Positions 1 to 5,023 of a DNA stretch of 8,219 nt are shown here, one piece after another. The translations under genes and the position numbers were made by a program. The stretch comes from an uncultured Lachnospiraceae bacterium. GTDB taxonomy: Bacteria; Bacillota_A; Clostridia; Lachnospirales; Lachnospiraceae. The stretch is from positions 1 to 8,219 of the forward strand of contig CADAHD010000089.1 of NCBI GenBank assembly GCA_902787595.1, written 5' to 3'. The notes under the pieces were generated by a model. The model worked only from the letters and a program-made list of their open reading frames with translations, searched no databases and had not been told where the DNA came from. Position 1 is the stretch's first letter. Every line of letters begins with the position of its first letter.

Positions 1-412
1 TATCCTGCATGCCGCTGCCGGCAACCGTGCAGTTGGTCTCCTTGGCAAGAGCGTCAATCTTGTTGGTCAGCTCTGCGGAGGTGGTCCAGGGGAAGATGGC
101 CTCTTCGCAGGTGGTGATCACGCTGATGCCACGGCTGACGCACTTTTCAATGCACTCATAGATATCGCCGACGAAGCTTCTGGTGGTGATGATGGCAACT
201 TCTGCATCGCACTCGTCAAGAACTTTGTCTGCATTATCGGAGATGATGATGCCGGTCTTTACACCGAGATCTGCCCAGTCACCCACGTCCTGGCCGACTG
301 CCGGGGCATGGCCGATAGCACCGACGATCTGTGCGCCCTTCTCATAGAGATAACGCAGGGTGTATTTGCTCATTTTGCCGCAGCCGTACTGCACTACTCT
401 GACTTTTTCCAT
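1..412 (-). CDS. NAD(P)-binding dehydrogenase, DapB-like / 2,4-diaminopentanoate dehydrogenase family (N-terminal part)
   Basis: This is the first 137 codons of a gene that runs off the low-coordinate edge of the window. The ATG at 410-412 is preceded by a consensus AGGAGG (423-428) with a 10-base spacer, which fixes the start. The protein opens with a beta strand and a Rossmann-type glycine motif (VVQYGCGKM, residues 6-14, GxG at 10-12). A second nucleotide-domain stretch ends in [11 protein letters not shown] (about 112-122), and then AGSGMQD at the end of the visible part. From memory this matches clostridial proteins annotated as dihydrodipicolinate reductase-like or 2,4-diaminopentanoate dehydrogenase (Ord, an ornithine fermentation enzyme); the exact substrate is not shown by the sequence. 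It lies 29 bp after holA with no clear promoter. Codon use is unlike its neighbours: of 13 Ile codons, 11 are ATC, 2 ATT and none ATA. The catalytic C-terminal half is not visible. Confidence 0.75.
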   Translation of the reverse strand, partial: MEKVRVVQYGCGKMSKYTLRYLYEKGAQIVGAIGHAPAVGQDVGDWADLGVKTGIIISDNADKVLDECDAEVAIITTRSFVGDIYECIEKCVSRGISVITTCEEAIFPWTTSAELTNKIDALAKETNCTVAGSGMQD

Positions 413-422
413 TTGGATGATT

Positions 423-428
423 CCTCCT
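423..428 (-). promoter_or_regulatory. Ribosome binding site of the dehydrogenase gene
   Basis: On the minus strand this reads AGGAGG, a perfect Shine-Dalgarno core, 10 bases before the ATG at 412. It is the only strong site near this start and lies in the 29-bp gap after holA, so it supports independent, efficient translation of the downstream gene. Confidence 0.8.
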
Positions 429-441
429 GTTAATTAAGATA

Positions 442-1461
442 CTAATTCGATGCGTATTTTACTATCAGGGTCTCAAGACTGAGTTTGTCGCTCATGCGTC
501 CGTTTTTTACGGATTCCTCCGCATCCACGCAGTCCGCAACTGCGCTCTTTAATTCTTCCATGGTAAAGCGGGATGCCAGCCTCTCATTTATCGGTATAGC
601 TTTATCACTGATGCCCAGAACCTTTGCCACTCTGGCCCGGTCCACGCCTTTGGCGCGCATGCTCTTTATCAGCAGCAGTCTGTTAAACTGCCTGGTCAGC
701 AGCACTATGATACCCATAGGCTGGGTCTTGAGCGCCATAAGCTCATAATACTTATCAAGGGCAACTCTTCTTTTCTTTTCCGCTATTGCGTTTGTAAGGT
801 CAAATACATGCTCTTCCAGTCTGGGGCTGACCACTGCATCAACATCCTCAAGACTTATCATCTCTCGGCCTTCGGTGTAGCATACCAGCTTTTCAAGTTC
901 AACGCTGATATCCTGCATCTGCATTCCCACCCTGTCGATAAAATGATCGAAGGTTGCGCGCTGCATACTGCGTCCTTCACGCTTAAGCAGCGCTACAACA
1001 TTCCTCTCTATCGCCGGGCGGCTTAAAGTTACATACTCCACTACACGGCCGTTGGTATCTACATAATCGTAGATAGTTCCCTTGCCTTTGCGTACTTCTT
1101 TTTCGCAGAATATCATATAGGTCGTGGGCGGGAGCTCCGGCAGATATTTCTTCAGTCTGTCTCCGCCGCTTTTAAACCAGCCGCTGTTTTTGACCAGTAT
1201 GACCCTGCGCTCCGCAAAAAAAGGCATGGTATCAGCCTGTTCTATTATCTTTTCGATATCCAGGCTCTTATCCTCGTAGACGGAATAATTCATATCATCC
1301 GGCTCCGGTATAAGGGCTTTTATAAGACGCGAACGATTCCAGTTGAGCATATAGCTCTCGCTGCCGTAAAGCAGGTATATATTCTTAAACTCCCCGCTCT
1401 TAAGATCCTCCGCGACCCAGTCGACAGCGCTTTCCTTTTTTACGTTCTTCTTTTCCGCCAT
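442..1461 (-). CDS. holA: DNA polymerase III subunit delta
   Basis: A 339-residue protein of the usual length for the delta subunit of the clamp loader, which opens the beta sliding clamp and loads it onto primed DNA during replication in the cytoplasm. Visible family features are the N-terminal strand motif YLLYGSESYML (residues 29-39), the Rossmann-like segment with PFFAERRVILVKNSGW (about 80-95), the LPELPPTTYMIFCEKE region (about 107-122), and a C-terminal helical collar domain (about 215-339) including LLTRQFNRLLLIK. As is normal for delta, there is no functional Walker A motif. The ATG at 1461 follows the upstream L,D-transpeptidase stop by 5 bp, so the two are probably co-transcribed. 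Its own Shine-Dalgarno is weak (AGGA about 16 bases upstream), so translation may depend on coupling. Codon use is rich in ATA for Ile, like the other genes here and unlike the next gene downstream. Confidence 0.93.
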   Translation of the reverse strand: MAEKKNVKKESAVDWVAEDLKSGEFKNIYLLYGSESYMLNWNRSRLIKALIPEPDDMNYSVYEDKSLDIEKIIEQADTMPFFAERRVILVKNSGWFKSGGDRLKKYLPELPPTTYMIFCEKEVRKGKGTIYDYVDTNGRVVEYVTLSRPAIERNVVALLKREGRSMQRATFDHFIDRVGMQMQDISVELEKLVCYTEGREMISLEDVDAVVSPRLEEHVFDLTNAIAEKKRRVALDKYYELMALKTQPMGIIVLLTRQFNRLLLIKSMRAKGVDRARVAKVLGISDKAIPINERLASRFTMEELKSAVADCVDAEESVKNGRMSDKLSLETLIVKYASN

Positions 1462-1466
1462 ATCAG

Positions 1467-2600
1467 TTAATAAGCTATCCTGCCTTCGTATCTTCCTATA
1501 GTATCATAATGCTCCCACAAAGCCTCGGGGTCATATCCGAAAGCCTCTTTAAGATCCGGATAACGGTCCGCATACGTCACTGCATTAAACAATTCCCTCT
1601 CTGAAACTTCCGGCGTCGGAGTGGGCGTTGCCTTGGGTGTGGGCGTAGGTGTTGCGACCGGTTTATGCACGGGTTTCGTCAGCGTATTATCCTGCTGTTC
1701 CTTAAGCTCATATCCCTTGGGCAGTATCAGCTTGACCTTTGATGCCGTCTGCACATCGGAAGGCCCTAAAAATCCCCAGGTATTATAGTATGCAACATAA
1801 GCATAATTATTATCGCCAAAACGGTAATTCAGCTGTTTTTTGTATTCTTCGATATTAAAGATGCTGCTGGCGCGCCTGCCTTCTTTGATGCCGCAGGTAA
1901 CCCAGTGCAGCTTTAAGCTCACATCAGTCCAGGGAGCCAGTTCCTTAAGGTCCGGATTATTCTCCAGATAATAATCTGCGTTAAAGCAGGAACCCAAAAA
2001 AGCTTTCCAGGGATTGGCCGGATTCAGATCCGTAGGATCCCAGCCGGAAAAGGCCTCGCCAAAATCATCTATTTTTGCGGAATAAGGCATGCCCAATGGT
2101 CCCGGAGTATCCTCATCCGAATAAAACGTTACCGGCGTGTTTGCAGGTATATTGTCATAGATCCACTTGGCATCACCCACGCAAAGACGCATGCATCCCA
2201 TGGATGCGGGCGTTCCCAGAAGATCAAACTGTCCGTGCTTCAGACTTCCGTAATTATAATACTTGGTATAAGGCACGGAATGAAACAGTATGCCCTTGTA
2301 TATCCTGGTGCAATACTGTCCGTATACGTTACCGTTTAAATATCCCCAGTCAAATTTCTGTGAAGTCTTAAAAGTCCCCGATAAGGGTGTAGCCGTTCCC
2401 GTTGATGTGATCATGGTCCTTACCGGATCACCGTTATAATACACAGTAACCACGTTAGCCACTACATTTATATAGATATGATAGCCTTCACCTGCGCCCG
2501 CCCTTATAGCGGCCATAGGCTGAAGAAAAATACTCGTTACCATTATAATAACAAAGATCACCTTGATGATCCCTGTCAGCAGTTTATTACTTTTATTCAT
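1467..2600 (-). CDS. Secreted L,D-transpeptidase (YkuD domain) with C-terminal repeat modules
   Basis: This 377-residue exported protein is predicted to form or remodel 3-3 peptide cross-links in peptidoglycan, or to attach proteins to it, on the outer face of the membrane. Residues 8-30 are a hydrophobic signal peptide or anchor. The YkuD domain spans about 39-160. It carries the conserved His at 107 (ILFHSVPY) and the nucleophile motif PASMGCMRL (131-139, Cys136, Arg138). Met134 replaces the His seen in the common S-H-G-C form. The tail holds two 37-residue modules (206-242 and 338-374), a degenerate copy between them (about 248-283), and a Pro/Thr linker (316-330), probably for wall or surface binding. 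The ATG at 2600 has GAGAAAG 7 bases upstream. It heads an apparent two- or three-gene unit with holA. The family call is firm; the exact cross-linking role is inferred. Confidence 0.9.
   Translation of the reverse strand: MNKSNKLLTGIIKVIFVIIMVTSIFLQPMAAIRAGAGEGYHIYINVVANVVTVYYNGDPVRTMITSTGTATPLSGTFKTSQKFDWGYLNGNVYGQYCTRIYKGILFHSVPYTKYYNYGSLKHGQFDLLGTPASMGCMRLCVGDAKWIYDNIPANTPVTFYSDEDTPGPLGMPYSAKIDDFGEAFSGWDPTDLNPANPWKAFLGSCFNADYYLENNPDLKELAPWTDVSLKLHWVTCGIKEGRRASSIFNIEEYKKQLNYRFGDNNYAYVAYYNTWGFLGPSDVQTASKVKLILPKGYELKEQQDNTLTKPVHKPVATPTPTPKATPTPTPEVSERELFNAVTYADRYPDLKEAFGYDPEALWEHYDTIGRYEGRIAY
1479..1589 (-). repeat. C-terminal 37-residue module, copy B of the L,D-transpeptidase
   Basis: Encodes residues 338-374, beginning FNAVTYADRYPDLKEA and ending YEGR. 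It aligns without gaps to copy A (residues 206-242): 16 of 37 positions are identical by my count, including the F-N-A opening, P-D-L-K-E, a central His, a Gly and the closing E-G-R. The spacing of all these positions is the same in both. Similar short modules occur in Lachnospiraceae surface proteins as far as I recall; their function is not established here. Confidence 0.7.
1611..1655 (-). repeat. Pro/Thr linker tract in the L,D-transpeptidase
   Basis: Encodes residues 316-330, a run of alternating Thr-Pro with two Ala breaks. It is a typical extended, wall-spanning linker of Gram-positive secreted proteins and separates the catalytic part and module A from module B. The DNA is a degenerate GT/GC-rich repeat that could vary in length between strains. 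Confidence 0.75.
1875..1985 (-). repeat. C-terminal 37-residue module, copy A of the L,D-transpeptidase
   Basis: Encodes residues 206-242, beginning FNADYYLENNPDLKEL and ending KEGR. See copy B at 1479-1589 for the alignment. A poorer third copy seems to follow at once (F248-N-I-E-E-Y up to G276), with three fewer residues between the opening Phe and the late Gly. Confidence 0.7.
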
Positions 2601-2619
2601 TTTCCGACTTTCTCAAAAC

Positions 2620-2645
2620 GGATCCCCTGTCTGATCACGGGATCC
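2620..2645. repeat. Inverted repeat in the L,D-transpeptidase leader
   Basis: GGATCCC (2620-2626) and GGGATCC (2639-2645) form a perfect 7-bp stem with a 12-base loop that itself contains the palindrome TGATCA. It ends 19 bases before the ATG at 2600. A hairpin here in the mRNA would lie just upstream of the ribosome binding site. A regulatory role is only a possibility. Confidence 0.45.
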
Positions 2646-2688
2646 CATTATCTTCCGTTATGATCTTTTTCGTATGCGTGAGCTTTTT

Positions 2689-2707
2689 GCCGGATACGGT
2701 ATCCGGC
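2689..2707. repeat. Perfect 19-bp GC-rich palindrome
   Basis: GCCGGATAC and GTATCCGGC flank a single central base, giving two perfect 9-bp arms. It is not a normal terminator for either direction: the T-run (TTTTT, 2684-2688) lies before the hairpin on the plus strand, and on the minus strand the hairpin is followed by A residues. An operator or a structured leader element fits better. Confidence 0.5.
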
Positions 2708-2771
2708 CGGAGCGGCCCGCATAACTCTTGCCCCTGATGCGCTGTTAATACAGCCCGTATCGCTGGTGTAA

Positions 2772-2810
2772 CACTTTATAACAGAAACAATTCATGCCCT
2801 GTTATAAGTG
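2772..2810. repeat. Long AT-rich inverted repeat
   Basis: CACTTTATAACAG (2772-2784) and CTGTTATAAGTG (2799-2810) are complementary over 12 bp with one bulged T, separated by 14 bases. Nine bases (TTATAACAG / CTGTTATAA) match without any gap. The right arm sequence CTGTTATAAGT occurs again at 4978-4988, just before the ABC ATPase gene. The dyad overlaps a possible extended -10 element, so a regulator binding site is plausible but unproven. Confidence 0.5.
2775..2783 (-). promoter_or_regulatory. Possible extended -10 promoter element for the L,D-transpeptidase/holA unit
   Basis: On the minus strand this reads TGTTATAAA, close to the extended -10 consensus TGnTATAAT. No good -35 hexamer lies at the proper distance. 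It would start transcription about 170 bases before the ATG at 2600, giving a long leader that contains the other hairpins. Treat as a candidate only. Confidence 0.3.
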
Positions 2811-2830
2811 CCTCAGCCTTGTTTGCTTCT

Positions 2831-2858
2831 CAAAAGACAGATCCTCTGTACAGGGATC
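2831..2858 (-). terminator. Possible intrinsic terminator of the lipoprotein gene
   Basis: On the minus strand GATCCCT-GTAC-AG(A)GGATC can form a 7-bp stem with one bulge and a GTAC loop, followed by TGTCTTTTG. The stem overlaps the TGA stop codon (2857-2859). The stem is short and the T-run is broken, so it is weak. Confidence 0.35.
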
Positions 2859-4137
2859 ACAGATCGCTGTCATAAACAGCTTCGGCCTCATCATCCATCT
2901 CTCCGGTATATACGATCGCATGCCCGGAATTGATCAGACTCATCAGATTGCTGGCCCCTGAACCTGAAGGCCACTTGCCTGATACTGCCATATCCTTGGG
3001 AATATAAACATCCATTTCCTCACAGTAAAGACCGTCATCAAGATCCTCATAGATATCGGGATAAGTTCCCGCAAAATCCGGCACGCTGTTTATGATGCTG
3101 AGCCATTCATTATAAATATCCACATCATATACATCGCCTGTAAGGATGTAGTAATCTTCATCCTCATCAACATCATTAAGGACATAGTTCTTTATCATCA
3201 GCGTACCGCTGCTCTCAACATTAAAGATACGATCCATATAGGAATCATAGAGGTCTTCATCTTCATCATCTTCATCATCTTCATCGTCCCAGTCGTCGTC
3301 ATCCCAATCCTCGTCATCTTCATCCTCTTCATCTTCAAAGAGATAATCATAGTCGGAAAGATCGGTATCATCGGTGCGTGTTATGCCGTTTGCCGAGAGC
3401 ACCTCATCGATCTCTTCATCACTCATATCCTCATACCACTTGGGCTTTTCGGTAAAATCAGCCATGCCTATGATATTGCCGTCATCATCTATCTGCAATT
3501 CTATCTCATCATCAAAGTCAGCGTCATCTTCATCTTCCTCATAGTCATAGTCGTAATCATACCATGAATCCATAAGATTACCCGTGATCGCATTGGCTAC
3601 ACGCTCGAGCATGTCATAATCATAGGAAACAACCCACTTCTTTTCTACCTTTTCCATATAGAAAACAACTTCTTCTTCCTTAACTGCAGGGGTATCGGAT
3701 GCATAATGCTCTTTTAAGAGTTCAGCCAGTCTGGTCTCGTCCACAACACCCTCTTCGTCTTCAAAATACTCCTTATAAAAGGTATCAAAAGCAAGCTTGT
3801 GACCGGCAGAATAATCATTATACTTAATGACTACGTTTACAGATGCGCTCTCTTCATCATCCGGATCGATCATCGGTTTGCCCACGGTGCACTTTATAGC
3901 CTTTGCATTTGCAGCAAAAGCTTCTTCCAGCCCCATCTCGGAAAACTCATCATACATCATGGTGAAATCTTCTTCCGTCATCATATCCTCTTCAAAGCAG
4001 CCGCTCATCGCTGTATAATCCAGTTTCTGAAGCGCTGTGCAAAAAGACTTCACCGGTGATGCCGCATTATTGCCGCAGCCGGTCAGGAACACAAACATAA
4101 GTGTAAAAGCCATAAACAAAACAAACTTCTTTTTCAT
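2857..4137 (-). CDS. Hyper-acidic lipoprotein of unknown function
   Basis: I do not recognise the family. The 426-residue product starts MKKKFVLFMAF and has a lipoprotein signal peptide with lipobox LTGC, so Cys21 should be lipidated and the protein held on the outer face of the membrane. Residues 28-175 form a helix-rich region (PVKSFCTALQKLDYTAMSGCF) that resembles NTF2-like or DUF4878-type lipoprotein domains, but only loosely. Two very acidic tracts follow: 193-212 (YDYDYDYEEDEDD) and 268-295, where 26 of 28 residues are Asp or Glu and the other two are Trp. A C-terminal region with mixed composition (about 304-426) may be a second folded domain. The chosen start has AAAGGAGGT 10 bases upstream and lies behind a strong promoter. 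A longer frame to 4200 would need a TTG start inside the -35 box. Divalent cation binding is a reasonable guess from the charge. The gene looks monocistronic. Confidence 0.85.
   Translation of the reverse strand: MKKKFVLFMAFTLMFVFLTGCGNNAASPVKSFCTALQKLDYTAMSGCFEEDMMTEEDFTMMYDEFSEMGLEEAFAANAKAIKCTVGKPMIDPDDEESASVNVVIKYNDYSAGHKLAFDTFYKEYFEDEEGVVDETRLAELLKEHYASDTPAVKEEEVVFYMEKVEKKWVVSYDYDMLERVANAITGNLMDSWYDYDYDYEEDEDDADFDDEIELQIDDDGNIIGMADFTEKPKWYEDMSDEEIDEVLSANGITRTDDTDLSDYDYLFEDEEDEDDEDWDDDDWDDEDDEDDEDEDLYDSYMDRIFNVESSGTLMIKNYVLNDVDEDEDYYILTGDVYDVDIYNEWLSIINSVPDFAGTYPDIYEDLDDGLYCEEMDVYIPKDMAVSGKWPSGSGASNLMSLINSGHAIVYTGEMDDEAEAVYDSDL
3253..3336 (-). repeat. Low-complexity GAT/GAA tract encoding poly-Asp/Glu
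   Basis: 84 bases made almost only of GAT, GAC, GAA and GAG codons on the minus strand, encoding lipoprotein residues 268-295. The near-triplet repeat nature means slippage could change tract length in steps of three without breaking the frame. Flanking regions (3480-3560) contain a shorter relative. Confidence 0.75.
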
Positions 4138-4147
4138 AATCCTCTGT

Positions 4148-4156
4148 ACCTCCTTT
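4148..4156 (-). promoter_or_regulatory. Ribosome binding site deciding the lipoprotein start
   Basis: On the minus strand this reads AAAGGAGGT, a full match to the anti-Shine-Dalgarno sequence, 10 bases before the ATG at 4137. It picks the lipoprotein start over the longer in-frame TTG start at 4200. Confidence 0.85.
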
Positions 4157-4171
4157 GACTTTACCCGCAAC

Positions 4172-4200
4172 ATTCTAGCACAATCAAAAAAGCTTTTCAA
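4172..4200 (-). promoter_or_regulatory. Sigma-70-type promoter of the lipoprotein gene
   Basis: On the minus strand: -35 TTGAAA (4195-4200), a 17-base spacer, and -10 TAGAAT (4172-4177) preceded by TGC, which makes an extended -10. The predicted start of transcription is near 4165, giving a leader of about 28 bases that contains the ribosome binding site. This is the best promoter in the window. Confidence 0.8.
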
Positions 4201-4215
4201 TCATAAACTGAAAGC
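4186..4215 (-). terminator. Weak terminator-like hairpin after the ABC ATPase gene
   Basis: On the minus strand GCTTTCA (4209-4215) pairs with TGAA(A)AGC with one bulged A across a 9-base loop, followed directly by six T residues (4186-4191). The stem is AT-rich, so strength is doubtful. It overlaps the -35 box and spacer of the lipoprotein promoter, so the end of one unit and the start of the next share DNA. Confidence 0.35.
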
Positions 4216-4231
4216 CGGACCTTACCTGCCC

Positions 4232-4963
4232 TTACCATCCCATTGCGCCCAGCCATTTCAAGGTCCTCTGTTCCCTTTCTCTTCCCTCAGCTTCTTTGTA
4301 TTTTCCAAGGGCAAGTTCTCCCCTTATCTCACCGTCCAGAAGATAAAGTATCCTCTCACACATGCCTGCCACCCCTGCATCATGAGTTACCATCATTATT
4401 GTTGTACCGTCACGGTTTATCTCCATGAATGCATCCATGACCTCTGCCGCCGCCGTCCGGTTAAGCGCCCCCGTAGGTTCATCAGCAAAAATGATCTCCG
4501 GCTTCAATATCATACTTCTGCATATGCAGGCTCTCTGAAGCTGTCCCCCCGACACTTCCTTGATACTCCTTTCGGCCAGGTCTACGATATTCAGTTTTTC
4601 CATAAGCAGCTTTGCGCGCTCATAGTATGCTTTTTGATCCTTTTTATCCGAATGAACCGCCGGAAACGCAATATTATCAATTATGTTCAGATCCGACAGC
4701 ATATTCATCATCTGAAATACAAAGCCCATCCGCCTGAGTCTGATATGCGCTTTATCATCTTCACCAAGTCCCGCTATTTCCGTAGCACCAAGATACACCT
4801 CTCCGGATGATGCCTGATCCATCCCGGACACATTGTAGAGGAGAGTCGATTTTCCCGAACCCGAAGGACCCATTATCGCGATCATTTCTCCCTCCTTTAT
4901 CTCAAAACTGACTCCCTTTAATATACTGTCTTTTTTGAGGTCCTTAACTCTAAGTATGCTCAT
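4232..4963 (-). CDS. ABC transporter ATP-binding protein (MacB/LolD/BceA-like)
   Basis: A 243-residue cytoplasmic ATPase with every motif of the family: Walker A GPSGSGKST (32-40), Q-loop FVFQ (Gln84), signature VSGGQLQRA (137-145), Walker B IIFADE (157-162) and H-loop THD (His194). The PTGALN at 163-168 has Asn where the D-loop usually has Asp. The overall form and the FtsX-type partner upstream place it with MacB, LolD and BceA type ATPases, which power mechanical work on lipoproteins, peptides or drugs at the membrane rather than bulk import. The tail after residue 213 ends KWLGAMGW, a short extension that looks typical for some Clostridia members. The start at 4963 has GGAGG with a short spacer. 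It lies 60 bp after the permease stop and is the last gene of the export operon. Confidence 0.93.
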   Translation of the reverse strand: MSILRVKDLKKDSILKGVSFEIKEGEMIAIMGPSGSGKSTLLYNVSGMDQASSGEVYLGATEIAGLGEDDKAHIRLRRMGFVFQMMNMLSDLNIIDNIAFPAVHSDKKDQKAYYERAKLLMEKLNIVDLAERSIKEVSGGQLQRACICRSMILKPEIIFADEPTGALNRTAAAEVMDAFMEINRDGTTIMMVTHDAGVAGMCERILYLLDGEIRGELALGKYKEAEGREREQRTLKWLGAMGW

Positions 4964-5023
4964 ATTTTCCCTCCGATCTGTTATAAGTAACCCTGCCGTT
5001 TTCTCTCAGATACTGATCCTGAA

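Larger units (their letters stand above)
2601..2856. other. Non-coding gap rich in inverted repeats
   Basis: 256 bp between the lipoprotein stop and the L,D-transpeptidase start. I see no convincing gene. It holds at least five inverted repeats: a possible terminator (2831-2858), an AT-rich dyad (2772-2810), a small hairpin GCTGT-TAAT-ACAGC (2741-2754), a perfect 19-bp palindrome (2689-2707) and a GGATCCC/GGGATCC pair (2620-2645). The promoter of the L,D-transpeptidase/holA unit is expected here, but no canonical -35/-10 pair stands out. A local GC-rich island (about 2698-2720) is unlike the AT-rich flanks. Confidence 0.7.

Noticed and set aside
2641..2720. Intrinsic terminator at the GC-rich palindrome 2689-2707
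   Set aside because: No T-run follows the hairpin on either strand; the TTTTT lies on the upstream side for plus-strand reading.
2648..2722. 24-codon minus-strand frame (starts MRAAPAGYRIR) in the hairpin-rich gap, with AGGGG 8 bases before its ATG
   Set aside because: Very short, spans the 19-bp palindrome, and has no recognisable leader-peptide pattern. A chance frame is more likely, though a leader peptide cannot be excluded.
3240..3345. CRISPR-like or tandem DNA repeat
   Set aside because: The repeated cat/ctt pattern is simply the codons of a poly-Asp/Glu protein tract; there are no spacers or fixed-length repeats.
4138..4200. N-terminal extension of the lipoprotein to a TTG codon at 4200
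   Set aside because: The TTG lies in the -35 hexamer of a strong promoter, has no Shine-Dalgarno, and the extension would put 21 residues before a clear lipoprotein signal peptide. The ATG at 4137 has a perfect ribosome binding site.
4037..4810. Long plus-strand open frame of 257 codons opposite the ABC ATPase
   Set aside because: It is antisense to a gene with all ABC motifs and runs across the promoter and the lipoprotein start. Its Cys/His/Pro-rich composition has no recognisable domain, as expected of a shadow frame.
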